A stretch of 38,376 nt of DNA from Rhizobium sp. Q54 (GTDB lineage Bacteria; Pseudomonadota; Alphaproteobacteria; CADEGL01). Made by a program: the position numbers and the translations under genes. The stretch covers positions 1 to 38,376 of the forward strand of contig CAMAPP010000014.1 in the NCBI GenBank assembly GCA_945860095.1. Direction: 5' to 3'. The notes beneath the pieces are model-generated. The model made no database searches. It worked only from the letters and a program-made list of their open reading frames with translations, and was not told the DNA's origin. This document shows, one piece after another, positions 26,027 to 33,429 of this stretch. The stretch's first letter is position 1, and each line of letters starts with the position of its first letter.

Positions 26027-26760
26027 AGCTTTATCCGTTTGAAGACCGCTTCGGGGAGCGCGCGAATGGCCAGCATGATCCAAAACCAGAAGCACGGCAC
26101 ATAGATCACATCCTTGCGCCGCTCGATCGCGCGCAGAATGGCGGGGGCGAGGTTTTCCGGCTTGGTCCAAAGCGGTCCCTTGGAAAAACGCGCGGTCATG
26201 GGCGTATCGACGAAGCCGGGCTTGATCGTGACCACCGCCACGCCGGCGCCGTGCAGGCGTTGGCGCAACCCGCCGAGAAAGACGCCGAGCGCCGCCTTGG
26301 CCGCGCCGTACACGTAATTGCTGGCCCGGCCCCGATCGCCCGCGACCGAGGTAATGACCGCTATGCACCCGGCGCGCCTTGCCTCGAACCGCGAAGCCAG
26401 CGGTGTCAGAAGCGCAATGGTGGACAACGCATTGGTCGCGAGTTCGGCCAATGTGCGCTCGGCCGAGTCTTCACATTCGCGTTGATCGGGCAAGGTTCCG
26501 TGGGCGATGAAGGCAAGATCCAGACCGTCCAGCGTGGCCTCGGCGCGCGCGATCATCGCGCCGTGCGCTGCGGTATCGTTCACATCCATGGTTTCGTGGC
26601 CGACGAAGTCGGCGCCGCGAATACGCAAATCCGCGGCAATGGCGTCGAGTTGCCGCGCGTTCCGGCCGACGAGATAAAGCGAGTCGCCCTTTGCCGCCAT
26701 GAGTCGCAGCACCGCCCCCGCGATCGCCGATGTCGCGCCGATGGCCAGAACGCGCCTCAT
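26023..26760 (-). CDS. dprE2: DprE2-like short-chain dehydrogenase (polyprenyl-P-2-ketopentose reductase)
   Basis: This is a 245-residue SDR. It has the cofactor turn GATSAIAGAV at 8-17 (atypical TGxxxGxG), VGRNARQLD, Ser138 in VITSVAGDRGR and Tyr151-x3-Lys155 in YGAAK, plus a C-terminal hydrophobic segment (CFWFWIMLAIRAL). In actinobacteria DprE2 reduces the keto intermediate made by DprE1, completing epimerisation of polyprenylphosphoryl ribose to arabinose. The gene overlaps the DprE1-like gene by ATGA and the GT-C gene by ATGA. Substrate identity is inferred from neighbours. Confidence 0.85.
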   Translation of the reverse strand: MRRVLAIGATSAIAGAVLRLMAAKGDSLYLVGRNARQLDAIAADLRIRGADFVGHETMDVNDTAAHGAMIARAEATLDGLDLAFIAHGTLPDQRECEDSAERTLAELATNALSTIALLTPLASRFEARRAGCIAVITSVAGDRGRASNYVYGAAKAALGVFLGGLRQRLHGAGVAVVTIKPGFVDTPMTARFSKGPLWTKPENLAPAILRAIERRKDVIYVPCFWFWIMLAIRALPEAVFKRIKL

Positions 26761-28058
26761 CCTTGCGCCCCCTCGGTCGTGCGGCGCCAGAAGTTGGAGG
26801 AGATGGCAGGGTCGGCGCGCCGCGCCAATTCGCGCCATCCGGGATAGCTCTGCCGGAAGAAATCGCCGGCCATGCGCGCATCCTTCGCCGGATAGAGCCG
26901 CCCGCCGGCGGCACGCACGATGGAGTCCAGGCGATCGAACAGGGCCTGCGATCGCGCGCCGCAATTGGGGAAATCCAAGGCGAGAGTCGGTCCCGCCATG
27001 GGGAAGGACAACAGCCCCGGCGAGGGCAGATCGCCGAACATCTTAAGCACGCCGAGCGCGCAACATTCCCCCGAGCGGGCAACCTCGTCGAGGACGGCGC
27101 GCGCCGCCTCCGGCCCGGCGCTTGCCGGCAGGGCGCATTGGTACTGGAAGAATCCGGCTGGGCCGTAGAGCCGGTTCCAATCCGCCAGACCGTCGAGGGG
27201 ATAGAAAAATCCGTCGTAATGGCGCCGCGCGGTCCTGCGCCGGGCGTGGCGCGCGCGCACGGCGGCGTGGAAGGCGTGCAGCGCCGGGCGGCGCACCAGA
27301 TTGAACGGCGCCGTCGCGCACAGACGCAGCCCTCGCGCCCGTATGCGTCCGTCCTCGCCCGGCACGTGGTTTGCGCGCGAAAACACGCCGGGTGCGCCCG
27401 GGGTCATGGCGTCGATCCATGCCACGGTGTGTTCGTGGCTGGCGTCCGATGCGCGCGATAGGGCGAAGAACTCGCCGAGCGAGCCGAAGGGGATGGTCTC
27501 GACCTCGAGCCAAGGGCCCGGAATTCGGCGCAATTGCAGCTCGATCCAGATGATGGCACCCGTCAGGCCCAGTCCGCCGATGGTTGCCGCGAACAATTCG
27601 GGATTTTCGTCGGGCGCGCAGACCATGCGCTCGCCGTCCGCGCGCGCGAGCGCGAACCGGCGCACATGCCGGCCGAACGTGCCCGCGACATGGTGATTTT
27701 TGCCGTGGACATCGTTGGCGACGGCGCCGCCGAGCGTGACTTCCTTGGTGCCTGGCGTCACGGGCGGAAACCAGCGGCGCGGCACGGCGATCGCCAGAAG
27801 CGCGGCCAAGCGCATGCCCGCTTCGCAGCGCACGACGCCCGTCACGTCATCGAAGCCGATGAAGCGGTCGAGCGCCGCCATGTCCCAAAGCGCGCCGTCC
27901 GCGTTCAGTCCGACATCGCCGTAACTTCGCCCGGCGCCGCGCGGCAAGTAACGGGAAATCCCAGCCGCCACGGGCAAGGGCGCCTCGCGGTTCGACGGGC
28001 GCAGCACCTCGTGTTCGGCGTGTGTCACCCGGCCCCAGGACGTGGTGATCTCGCGCAT
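26757..28058 (-). CDS. dprE1: DprE1-like FAD-dependent polyprenylphosphoryl-ribose 2'-oxidase
   Basis: This 433-residue protein has the vanillyl-alcohol-oxidase-type FAD domain: PRGAGRSYGDVGLN near 40-53, GGAVANDVHGKNHHVAGTFGRHV near 110-132, and GGLGLTGAI. The substrate domain has FFQYQCALP, VLKMFGDLPSPGLLSFPMAGPTLALDFP and RLYPAKDARM. These align with mycobacterial DprE1, which oxidises decaprenylphosphoryl ribose. From memory of that sequence, the residue matching Cys387 is Ala (about residue 360). The ATG at 28058 follows GAAGG closely; a TTG one codon upstream is possible. The stop overlaps the DprE2-like start. Confidence 0.9.
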   Translation of the reverse strand: MREITTSWGRVTHAEHEVLRPSNREAPLPVAAGISRYLPRGAGRSYGDVGLNADGALWDMAALDRFIGFDDVTGVVRCEAGMRLAALLAIAVPRRWFPPVTPGTKEVTLGGAVANDVHGKNHHVAGTFGRHVRRFALARADGERMVCAPDENPELFAATIGGLGLTGAIIWIELQLRRIPGPWLEVETIPFGSLGEFFALSRASDASHEHTVAWIDAMTPGAPGVFSRANHVPGEDGRIRARGLRLCATAPFNLVRRPALHAFHAAVRARHARRRTARRHYDGFFYPLDGLADWNRLYGPAGFFQYQCALPASAGPEAARAVLDEVARSGECCALGVLKMFGDLPSPGLLSFPMAGPTLALDFPNCGARSQALFDRLDSIVRAAGGRLYPAKDARMAGDFFRQSYPGWRELARRADPAISSNFWRRTTEGAQG

Positions 28059-28064
28059 CAACCT

Positions 28065-29477
28065 TCAGACGGCAAGCAGCACGACCGCGCCCGAGGCGCC
28101 GAGCACAACCAAGCTAACCCAATCGCGCGCGGCGAACACGATCGGATCGTCGTGCATCGCGCCGCGATGGGCCTTCAGCCACATGCGACTGATCCAATAG
28201 AGCACCAGGGCGCACAGCGCCCAAATCGCCTCGGGCAGGCGATACAGCGCCTTGACTTCGGGCGAGTTGATTTAGAGCGCGAGGACCAATACCGCGATAA
28301 AACCCGCCGAGGCGCCCAGGGTTTGCAGGATCGCCAGATCCTGCACGAAATATCCCCGGCTCGTCGCGTGCGATTGGCTCTCGCGGCCCAGCGCGTCGAG
28401 CTCGCCGTAGCGCTTGAGCGCCGCCAAACTCAAGAACAGGAACATCGAGAACAGCAGCAGCCAGAACGACAGCGGCACGGCGGCGGCGACGGCGCCGGCG
28501 ACGATGCGCGCGGTATAAAGTCCCGCGAGGGTGAAGATGTCCACGAGCACGTAATGCTTGAAGACGAAGGAATAGGCGAGGGTTGCGGCGTAATAGGCGG
28601 CGAGAGCAAGGCCAAACGCCTGGGGCAGCATCGCGCACAGCGCCGCCGCGCCCGCGAGCAGCAGCGGTGCCAGTGCGAGGCCAAGTCCAAGGGACAAGGT
28701 TCCCGAGGCGAAGGGGCGATGGCGTTTGCGCGGGTGCGCGCGGTCGGCGGCGAGATCGAGCAGGTCGTTCACGATGTAAACCGACGAGGCGCAGAGCCCG
28801 AAGGCGAGGAAGGCGACGAGTGTTTGACCGAGCGCCGCGCCGTCCCCGGCGCGGTGCGCGGCCAGCAGGGGAACAAAAATCAGCACGTTCTTGATCCATT
28901 GATAGACACGCGCGGCGTCGAGGATCGTGCGCCCATTGGCGCCCCGGCGCACGACATGGCGCTCGATTTTGGCGAGGCCGGCGGCCTTGCGGGCAAGGCT
29001 TTCCGTGCCGAAGACGAGCGCGCGCCGCGCGTGCCGCCAGACCGGCAAATCGGCGGCGCTATCGCCCGCGTAGTCGAAGCCTTTTTCGCCGAAACGCTCG
29101 ACGAGACGGCGCGCCTTGGCTTCGCCCTTCAGGTTCTCGCCGCCCATGCTCGAAATCGTGCCGTCGAACAGACCGAGGTGGCGCGCGACGGCTTCGGCGG
29201 TTCTTTCGTCCGCGGCCGTGACCAGCCATGCCGGCCGGCCCGCTGCCCGTGCCGCGCGCACGAGTTCGAGCACCGCCTCGTCATAGGGCAGGCTCGCCGG
29301 ATTCAAATCCGCCCGCCGCGCGATCTCGGCCTTGAACGCCGCGCGGCCGCGTGCGAGCCATAGCGGCAGGCGTGCTAAATCCTGCGGCCGGCGTTTGACG
29401 ATCGCCAATACGCCTTCGATCAAACTGTCGGTGCGAATGAGCGTGCGGTCGAGATCGACGCACAGCGCGATGGTCAT
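28065..29477 (-). pseudogene. HAD-UbiA fusion (polyprenyl-phosphate phosphoribosyltransferase-like) with premature TAA
   Basis: Residues 1-170 form a HAD phosphatase domain with DLDRTL at 8-13, TAADERTAE and GDSAAD at 139-144. Residues about 185-470 form a UbiA prenyltransferase with NDLLDLAADRAHPRKRHRP from 237 and a second pocket with DIFTLAGLYTARIVAG. UbiA of this type (Rv3806c-like) adds phosphoribose to polyprenyl phosphate, and the HAD part could remove the 5-phosphate. An in-frame TAA at 28274-28272 ends the protein after 401 residues. Beyond it the same frame continues through INSPEVKALYRLP, LYWISRMWL, HRGAMHDDP and a last helix to 28065. The context suggests a Tyr codon changed to TAA. 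It could be a real nonsense mutation, a sequencing error or readthrough. Confidence 0.8.
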
Positions 29478-29701
29478 TGCGGCGCCCGCAGGTGGTAAGC
29501 CATGGCGGGCGCCAGGCCGGTCCTGGACGCGCGAATCACGAACTCGTCCCTTCCAGCCCTTGCCGCCACCGCCTGGCACCCAAGCGGCCGCACCCGATCC
29601 ATTCGCCTGTGCCCCGCATCCCGCGCACCCATCATGGCCATCCTATAGAGTTGGAACAAATCAGGTCCAGCCATGGCAACCCGGCCTTTATGGCCTGGTA
29701 G

Positions 29702-29732
29702 TTGCAGCAATTGGGCCGAAACTTGTGATAAT
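29702..29732 (+). promoter_or_regulatory. Possible promoter for the small Cys-tailed peptide gene
   Basis: GATAAT at 29727-29732 with an upstream TG at 29724-29725 looks like an extended -10 box; TTGCAG at 29702-29707 could be the -35 with a long 19-bp spacer. It lies 44 nt before the gene at 29776. The 298-bp gap 29478-29775 is a divergent intergenic region, so the UbiA operon promoter should also be in it; I see no firm boxes for that direction. Confidence 0.4.
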
Positions 29733-29775
29733 CTTTTGGGCGTGCGGGGAAGGTCCGCCGACGAAGGGGATGGAT

Positions 29776-29985
29776 ATGGCACAAGACGCTGATCGGCAAC
29801 AAGAATTGGGATCGGGCGTGGATCTTCAACGCCGTCGCGCTCTGGCGCGCCTCGGGCTGGCGATCGGCGCGGCTTATGTCGCGCCGGTCATTTTGCATCT
29901 CGAGCGCGAAGCCAAGGCCAAGGCGCCGAAGACCCCTTGTCCGCCGCCCGGTACCGTCCCTTGTCCCTCGGGCTGCACGTGCTAG
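29776..29985 (+). CDS. Small single-helix protein with Cys-rich C-terminal tail
   Basis: The protein has 69 residues. The ATG at 29776 has AAGGGG 6 nt upstream; an ATG at 29770 is too close to that site. The layout is a polar N-terminus, then RRRALARLG at 19-27 (Tat-like or positive-inside), a hydrophobic helix at about 25-42, a Lys/Ala linker, and a tail with Cys at 55, 63, 67 and 69 (CPPPGTVPCPSGCTC). It could be a Tat-exported or membrane-anchored peptide, a metal binder, or a modified-peptide precursor. I do not recognise the family. It is divergent from the UbiA operon and precedes the arginase-like gene by 360 bp. Confidence 0.6.
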   Translation: MAQDADRQQELGSGVDLQRRRALARLGLAIGAAYVAPVILHLEREAKAKAPKTPCPPPGTVPCPSGCTC

Positions 29986-30020
29986 GGCGGGGCGGCTGAA
30001 TCGCGCGTTTTGTCACGTCC

Positions 30021-30082
30021 GTCTCGAACTTTTCCGTCTCTCTAACCTCTCTGTCTTGAATTTCTCCGCCTCGAACTTTTGG
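30021..30082. repeat. Degenerate pyrimidine-rich tandem repeat, about four units of 15-17 bp
   Basis: The unit gtctcgaacttttcc recurs with variation four times, 35 nt after the small peptide gene. It is T/C-rich compared with its surroundings. No start codon lies in it. It is part of the 360-bp gap 29986-30345, which also holds the 33-bp repeat at 30249. Confidence 0.65.
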
Positions 30083-30248
30083 CGCACCCTGTCGGCGTGC
30101 CGTCGTCTTTGCGCCGCTGCGCGAACGGCGCCGCCAAGCCTTCCCGCGCGTTAAACCGGCTCGCCGGTGACGAACCTGCACATGCAGCGCGCCCCCATGA
30201 TGGCTGTTCGTCGCGGGCGCTCCACAAACAGAAAACATGCCATCGTCG

Positions 30249-30309
30249 GATGACGCGGCTTGCGCGCCGCGTTATGCGGCAGATGACGCGGCTTGCGCGC
30301 CGCGTTATG
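30249..30309 (+). repeat. 33-bp direct repeat, two copies, upstream of the arginase-like gene
   Basis: Two identical 28-bp stretches start at 30249 and 30282. Each carries the inverted pair GCGGC/GCCGC. In one frame the pair encodes a 20-residue micro-ORF from ATG 30250, built of two copies of MTRLARRVM joined by RQ, and ending at TAG 30310-30312, which is 33 nt before the arginase-like start. No other gene is visible in 29986-30345. Confidence 0.85.
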
Positions 30310-30345
30310 TAGGGCCTCCGTTCGTTCGAGGGCAGGGGGGACCGC

Positions 30346-31485
30346 ATGGGCTATCCGGACTGGGACACGATCCGCAATTCGACCTTCGTGCGCCATCGCT
30401 ATTTCCCGCGACTGGCCGAGGAAACCCCGTCGTTCATGGGCCTGCCGATCGCGAGCACGCCCGAGGAGCTCAAGGGCGCCGACGCCGTCATCATCGGCGC
30501 ACCCTATGCGGCGGGCTGGGGCTCGCAATACGCGGGCGTCGATAAAAGCCATTGGCTGGCCTCCCCGCAACGCGTGCGCCAGCAATCGATCCGCTACGGC
30601 TCGGGCTATATCCAGGATTTCAACCTCAACGTCTTCGAACATCTGAAGGTCGTCGATTTCGGCGACGCCAATATCCCGCCCGAGGCGAACGACCAGCCGA
30701 CGGTCGCGAACGTGCTGCGCGCGCAGGCGGCGGTCGAGGAAAAGGTCAACCAGGCCCTCGATGCCGGCGCCATTCCCATCGTTATCGGCCAGAATAGCCC
30801 GTGCGGCTCGTACGCCATCGGCAAGCCCATCGCCGAACGCACCAAGGGTAAGGTCGGCTGCATCTCGCTCGACACCCATTGGGACGCAGCACGCCTCGAC
30901 AACGCGACGCGCGATCCGCGCATCGCCGGCAGCGGCAGCTGGAAGCACAAGCTGTACGAGCACTTCCCGAACTACGATCCGAAAAATCTCGTCGAGATCG
31001 GCGAGCGCGGCATGCTGGAGAACCAAAATATCGTGCGCTGGTGGCTCGATCACGGCGCGAATTTCTATCCCATGTGGCGCGTGCGCACCGAACTCGGCAT
31101 CGAGGGCCTGGTCAAGGAGTTGCGCCACGCCTACGAGGGCACCAAGAACGTCTACGTCCATTTCGACATGGACGTGCTCGGCGGCGCGGGCCCCGCGCCC
31201 GGCGATATTCTGGGCGAGCTCGCCGAACCCATCGGCATGACCGATTACGAGGTCATTCGCATCGCCCACGAAATCGGCAAGCGCGGCCTGGCCGGGTTCT
31301 CGTTCATCTGCATCCCGCCCGGCTCGGCGGTGATCTATCGCACGATCGTCTATGTCATCATGTACATGCTCGCGGGTATCGCGGTATCGCGCATCGGTGC
31401 GGGCAAATCGGACGCGGGCAAGGCGGGTGCCGGAAAAGCGACGGGCAAGGCGGCGAGCAGGCCGAAAGCCAAGGCGCGGCGCTAG
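30346..31485 (+). CDS. Arginase/agmatinase-fold (ureohydrolase-like) protein with altered metal site
   Basis: This 379-residue protein starts at ATG 30346, with AGGGGGG 5 nt upstream. The ureohydrolase motifs are partly kept: DTHWD at 176-180 (canonical DAHxD) and FDMD at 273-276 (canonical SxDxD). The first metal motif GGDHS is replaced by GQNSPCG at 148-154, losing its His ligand, and the Asp-Pro after the third motif is Gly-Gly. A binuclear manganese site is therefore doubtful. The C-terminal 30 residues form a Lys/Ala/Gly-rich tail. It could hydrolyse a guanidino or related C-N bond, or be inactive. The methyltransferase gene follows after 15 nt. Confidence 0.8.
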   Translation: MGYPDWDTIRNSTFVRHRYFPRLAEETPSFMGLPIASTPEELKGADAVIIGAPYAAGWGSQYAGVDKSHWLASPQRVRQQSIRYGSGYIQDFNLNVFEHLKVVDFGDANIPPEANDQPTVANVLRAQAAVEEKVNQALDAGAIPIVIGQNSPCGSYAIGKPIAERTKGKVGCISLDTHWDAARLDNATRDPRIAGSGSWKHKLYEHFPNYDPKNLVEIGERGMLENQNIVRWWLDHGANFYPMWRVRTELGIEGLVKELRHAYEGTKNVYVHFDMDVLGGAGPAPGDILGELAEPIGMTDYEVIRIAHEIGKRGLAGFSFICIPPGSAVIYRTIVYVIMYMLAGIAVSRIGAGKSDAGKAGAGKATGKAASRPKAKARR

Positions 31486-31500
31486 GCGGCAATCGCTGTC

Positions 31501-32424
31501 GTGCCGGCGCGGTCGGCGCCCCTCGGCCTCACCGGCTATCTCGCGGCGGAGGGCTTCGAGGCCGCGCTTGAACGCGAATTGGGCGTGGTCGAATGGCGTC
31601 ACGGGCGGCTTTTGTTTGCGCCCGGCCCCGCGCGCGCCGCCGCATGGGCGGCGAATATCTGGCACGATCCGGTTGCGCTCGCCGTCGATTCCATCGGCGA
31701 GGCGGCCAAGGCCCTGCGCGCCATACAGCGCAATTGGTCGTACTACGCGCCCCATCTTCATCGCCGCACGGCGCTGATCGCCAAAAAACTGCCGACGGTC
31801 GGCGCCAAGCCCTTGGTTTTTCCGGCGCCAGCACCCACGGCGCCGCTCGGTGCTTGGACCTTGCGCGACCCGCGAACCGTGATCGCCGCCGCGCGCACCT
31901 CAAGCCCCTTTCCGAACGGCGCGGCGGAATTCGTCGCGGACAAATCAGGCCCACCCAACCGGGCCTATCTCAAGCTGTGGGAGGCGTTTACCGTGGCCGG
32001 GCGTTGGCCGCGCCCGGGCGAACGCTGCCTCGATCTCGGGGCTTCGCCGGGCGGTTGGACCTGGGTTTTGGCCAAGCTCGGCGCGCGGGTGATCGCGGTC
32101 GACAAGGCGCCGCTCGCGCCGCGCATCGCCGCCATGGCGGGGGTGCAAGTGCGCCGGATAAGCGCCTTCGCGCTCGATCCGGTCGAGTATGGCCCGCTCG
32201 ACTGGCTGTGTTCGGACATCGCGTGCTATCCCGAACGCCTCCATCGCCTGCTAAGCGCGTGGATCGCGGCGGGGACGTGCCGCAATATCGTGGCGACCGT
32301 CAAGTTTCAGGGCGAGACCGATTTTGCCGCCCAGGCGCGCCTCGCCGCATTGCCCGGCGCGCGCCTCGTCCATCTTCATCACAACAAGCACGAATTGACA
32401 TTCTTACGTCTGGCGCCGGAATGA
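31501..32424 (+). CDS. RlmM-like 23S rRNA 2'-O-methyltransferase
   Basis: This 307-residue protein starts at GTG 31501 with only a weak AGGCGG upstream. The N-terminal part resembles the THUMP-like region of RlmM, with Lys-rich RRTALIAKKLP. The catalytic part has LDLGASPGGWTWVLAKLGARVIAVDKAPL (from 177), DWLCSDIACYPERL and VATVKFQGETDF, followed by LVHLHHNKHELTFLRL. This is the K-D-K-E arrangement of FtsJ/RlmM enzymes, which methylate the ribose of C2498 in E. coli 23S rRNA. The gene's last bases are also the first part of the 26-bp repeat array. Confidence 0.85.
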   Translation: MPARSAPLGLTGYLAAEGFEAALERELGVVEWRHGRLLFAPGPARAAAWAANIWHDPVALAVDSIGEAAKALRAIQRNWSYYAPHLHRRTALIAKKLPTVGAKPLVFPAPAPTAPLGAWTLRDPRTVIAAARTSSPFPNGAAEFVADKSGPPNRAYLKLWEAFTVAGRWPRPGERCLDLGASPGGWTWVLAKLGARVIAVDKAPLAPRIAAMAGVQVRRISAFALDPVEYGPLDWLCSDIACYPERLHRLLSAWIAAGTCRNIVATVKFQGETDFAAQARLAALPGARLVHLHHNKHELTFLRLAPE

Positions 32425-32602
32425 TTCGCCGATACCCGGCGCCAAAATGATTCGCCGATGCCCGGCACCGGAATGTTTCACCGATACCCGGTGCCGGAAT
32501 GATTCGCCGATACCCGGCGCCGGAATGTTTCACCGATGCCCGGCGCCAAAATGATTCGCCGATGCCCGGCACCGGAATGATTCGCCGATACCCGGCGCCG
32601 GA
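32421..32602 (+). repeat. 26-bp tandem repeat array, seven units, starting at the RlmM-like stop codon
   Basis: Seven 26-bp units start with atgattcgcc or atgtttcacc and end with ccggcgccgga-type sequence. The first unit's ATG overlaps the methyltransferase TGA. Each unit can encode a 9-residue micro-ORF such as MIRRYPAPK, whose TGA overlaps the ATG of the next unit when that unit begins ATGA; units beginning ATGT break the chain. The last unit runs on into a short ORF ending near 32652. No plus-strand gene follows; the convergent GST gene ends at 32655. Confidence 0.92.
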
Positions 32603-32654
32603 ACGATTCGCCTTCGGTCAATGTCGCCCGGGGCTGGAATGGTGGATGTGACGG

Positions 32655-33263
32655 TTATTTGATCAGGCCTTCGGCCAGCAGCGCCGCGCGCACGCCCGCG
32701 CGCGCGCCGAGGTGTTCCACATAGGCTGCGAGCACGGGCCATTTGCCGAGATCGATATTCGTGTATTCGGTCCAACCGAGAATGGTGAACAGATAGGCGT
32801 CCGCGACGGTGAAGCCGTCGCCCGCGAGGAATTTCCTGCCCTCGAGCGCCTTGGACAGATGGTCGAAGCGCGCGCCGAGCGCGGCCTTCGTCGCCGACTT
32901 GGTGTCTTCGGAGCTCTGCGGATTCCACAGCGGCCCGAAGCCCTTGTGCACTTCGCTCGCGATGTAGTTCAGCCATTCGAGCACGCGGTAGCGCGCCAGC
33001 GTGCCGTGCGCCGGCGCCAGCTTCGCCTCGGGCTTGCGGTCGGCGATGTATTGCAGCACCACCGCCACCTCGGTCAGGATTTGGCCGTCGTCCATCTCGA
33101 TGGCGGGAACGCCGCCCTTGGCATTGATCGCCCGGTAATCGGCACCCGCCTCGGTCTTCTTGGTCTTGAGATCGACCTTCACCGCGTCGAAGGCGATTCC
33201 GGCCTCCTTGAGCGCGATATGCGGCGCGAGCGAGCACGCGCCCGGCGAATAATAGAGTTTCAT
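32655..33263 (-). CDS. gstA: Glutathione S-transferase, beta class
   Basis: This is a 202-residue cytosolic protein starting at ATG 33263, with GGAG 6 nt upstream. The thioredoxin-like half has MKLYYSPGACSLAPHIALKE with the beta-class Cys10, KGGVPAIEMDDGQILTE (glutathione contact) and the cis-Pro in VPA. The helical half has FLAGDGFTVADAYLFTILGW, the usual N-capping box region. It conjugates glutathione to electrophiles or binds mixed disulfides; the physiological substrate is not evident. It stands alone between the repeat array and the enolase-superfamily gene. Confidence 0.95.
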   Translation of the reverse strand: MKLYYSPGACSLAPHIALKEAGIAFDAVKVDLKTKKTEAGADYRAINAKGGVPAIEMDDGQILTEVAVVLQYIADRKPEAKLAPAHGTLARYRVLEWLNYIASEVHKGFGPLWNPQSSEDTKSATKAALGARFDHLSKALEGRKFLAGDGFTVADAYLFTILGWTEYTNIDLGKWPVLAAYVEHLGARAGVRAALLAEGLIK

Positions 33264-33337
33264 GGCAATCTCCGTTCGGTTGAGCGAGGGATGGTGTCGC
33301 CTAGGATTGGGTTGCGCCCCGGGCGGCCTCCAGCTCC

Positions 33338-33359
33338 AAACGCGCGTGGGGCGCGCTTT
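33338..33359 (-). terminator. Possible terminator hairpin after the enolase-superfamily gene
   Basis: On the minus strand AAAGCGCG, a CCCCA loop, then CGCGCGTTT form a 5-bp GC stem with AAA/TTT flanks and one bulged base. It lies about 70 nt after the stop at 33430 and before the GST start. Weak call. Confidence 0.3.
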
Positions 33360-33429
33360 CAGGGCAGGTATGCTCGCCGGGCATGGCGCCGCCGCGCCTA
33401 TCGCTGCGATCGTTTCTCCGCGCGCGAAG

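Noticed and set aside
27534-29363. 609-codon plus-strand frame opposite DprE1 and UbiA
   Set aside because: Antisense to two conserved enzymes; no recognisable domain.
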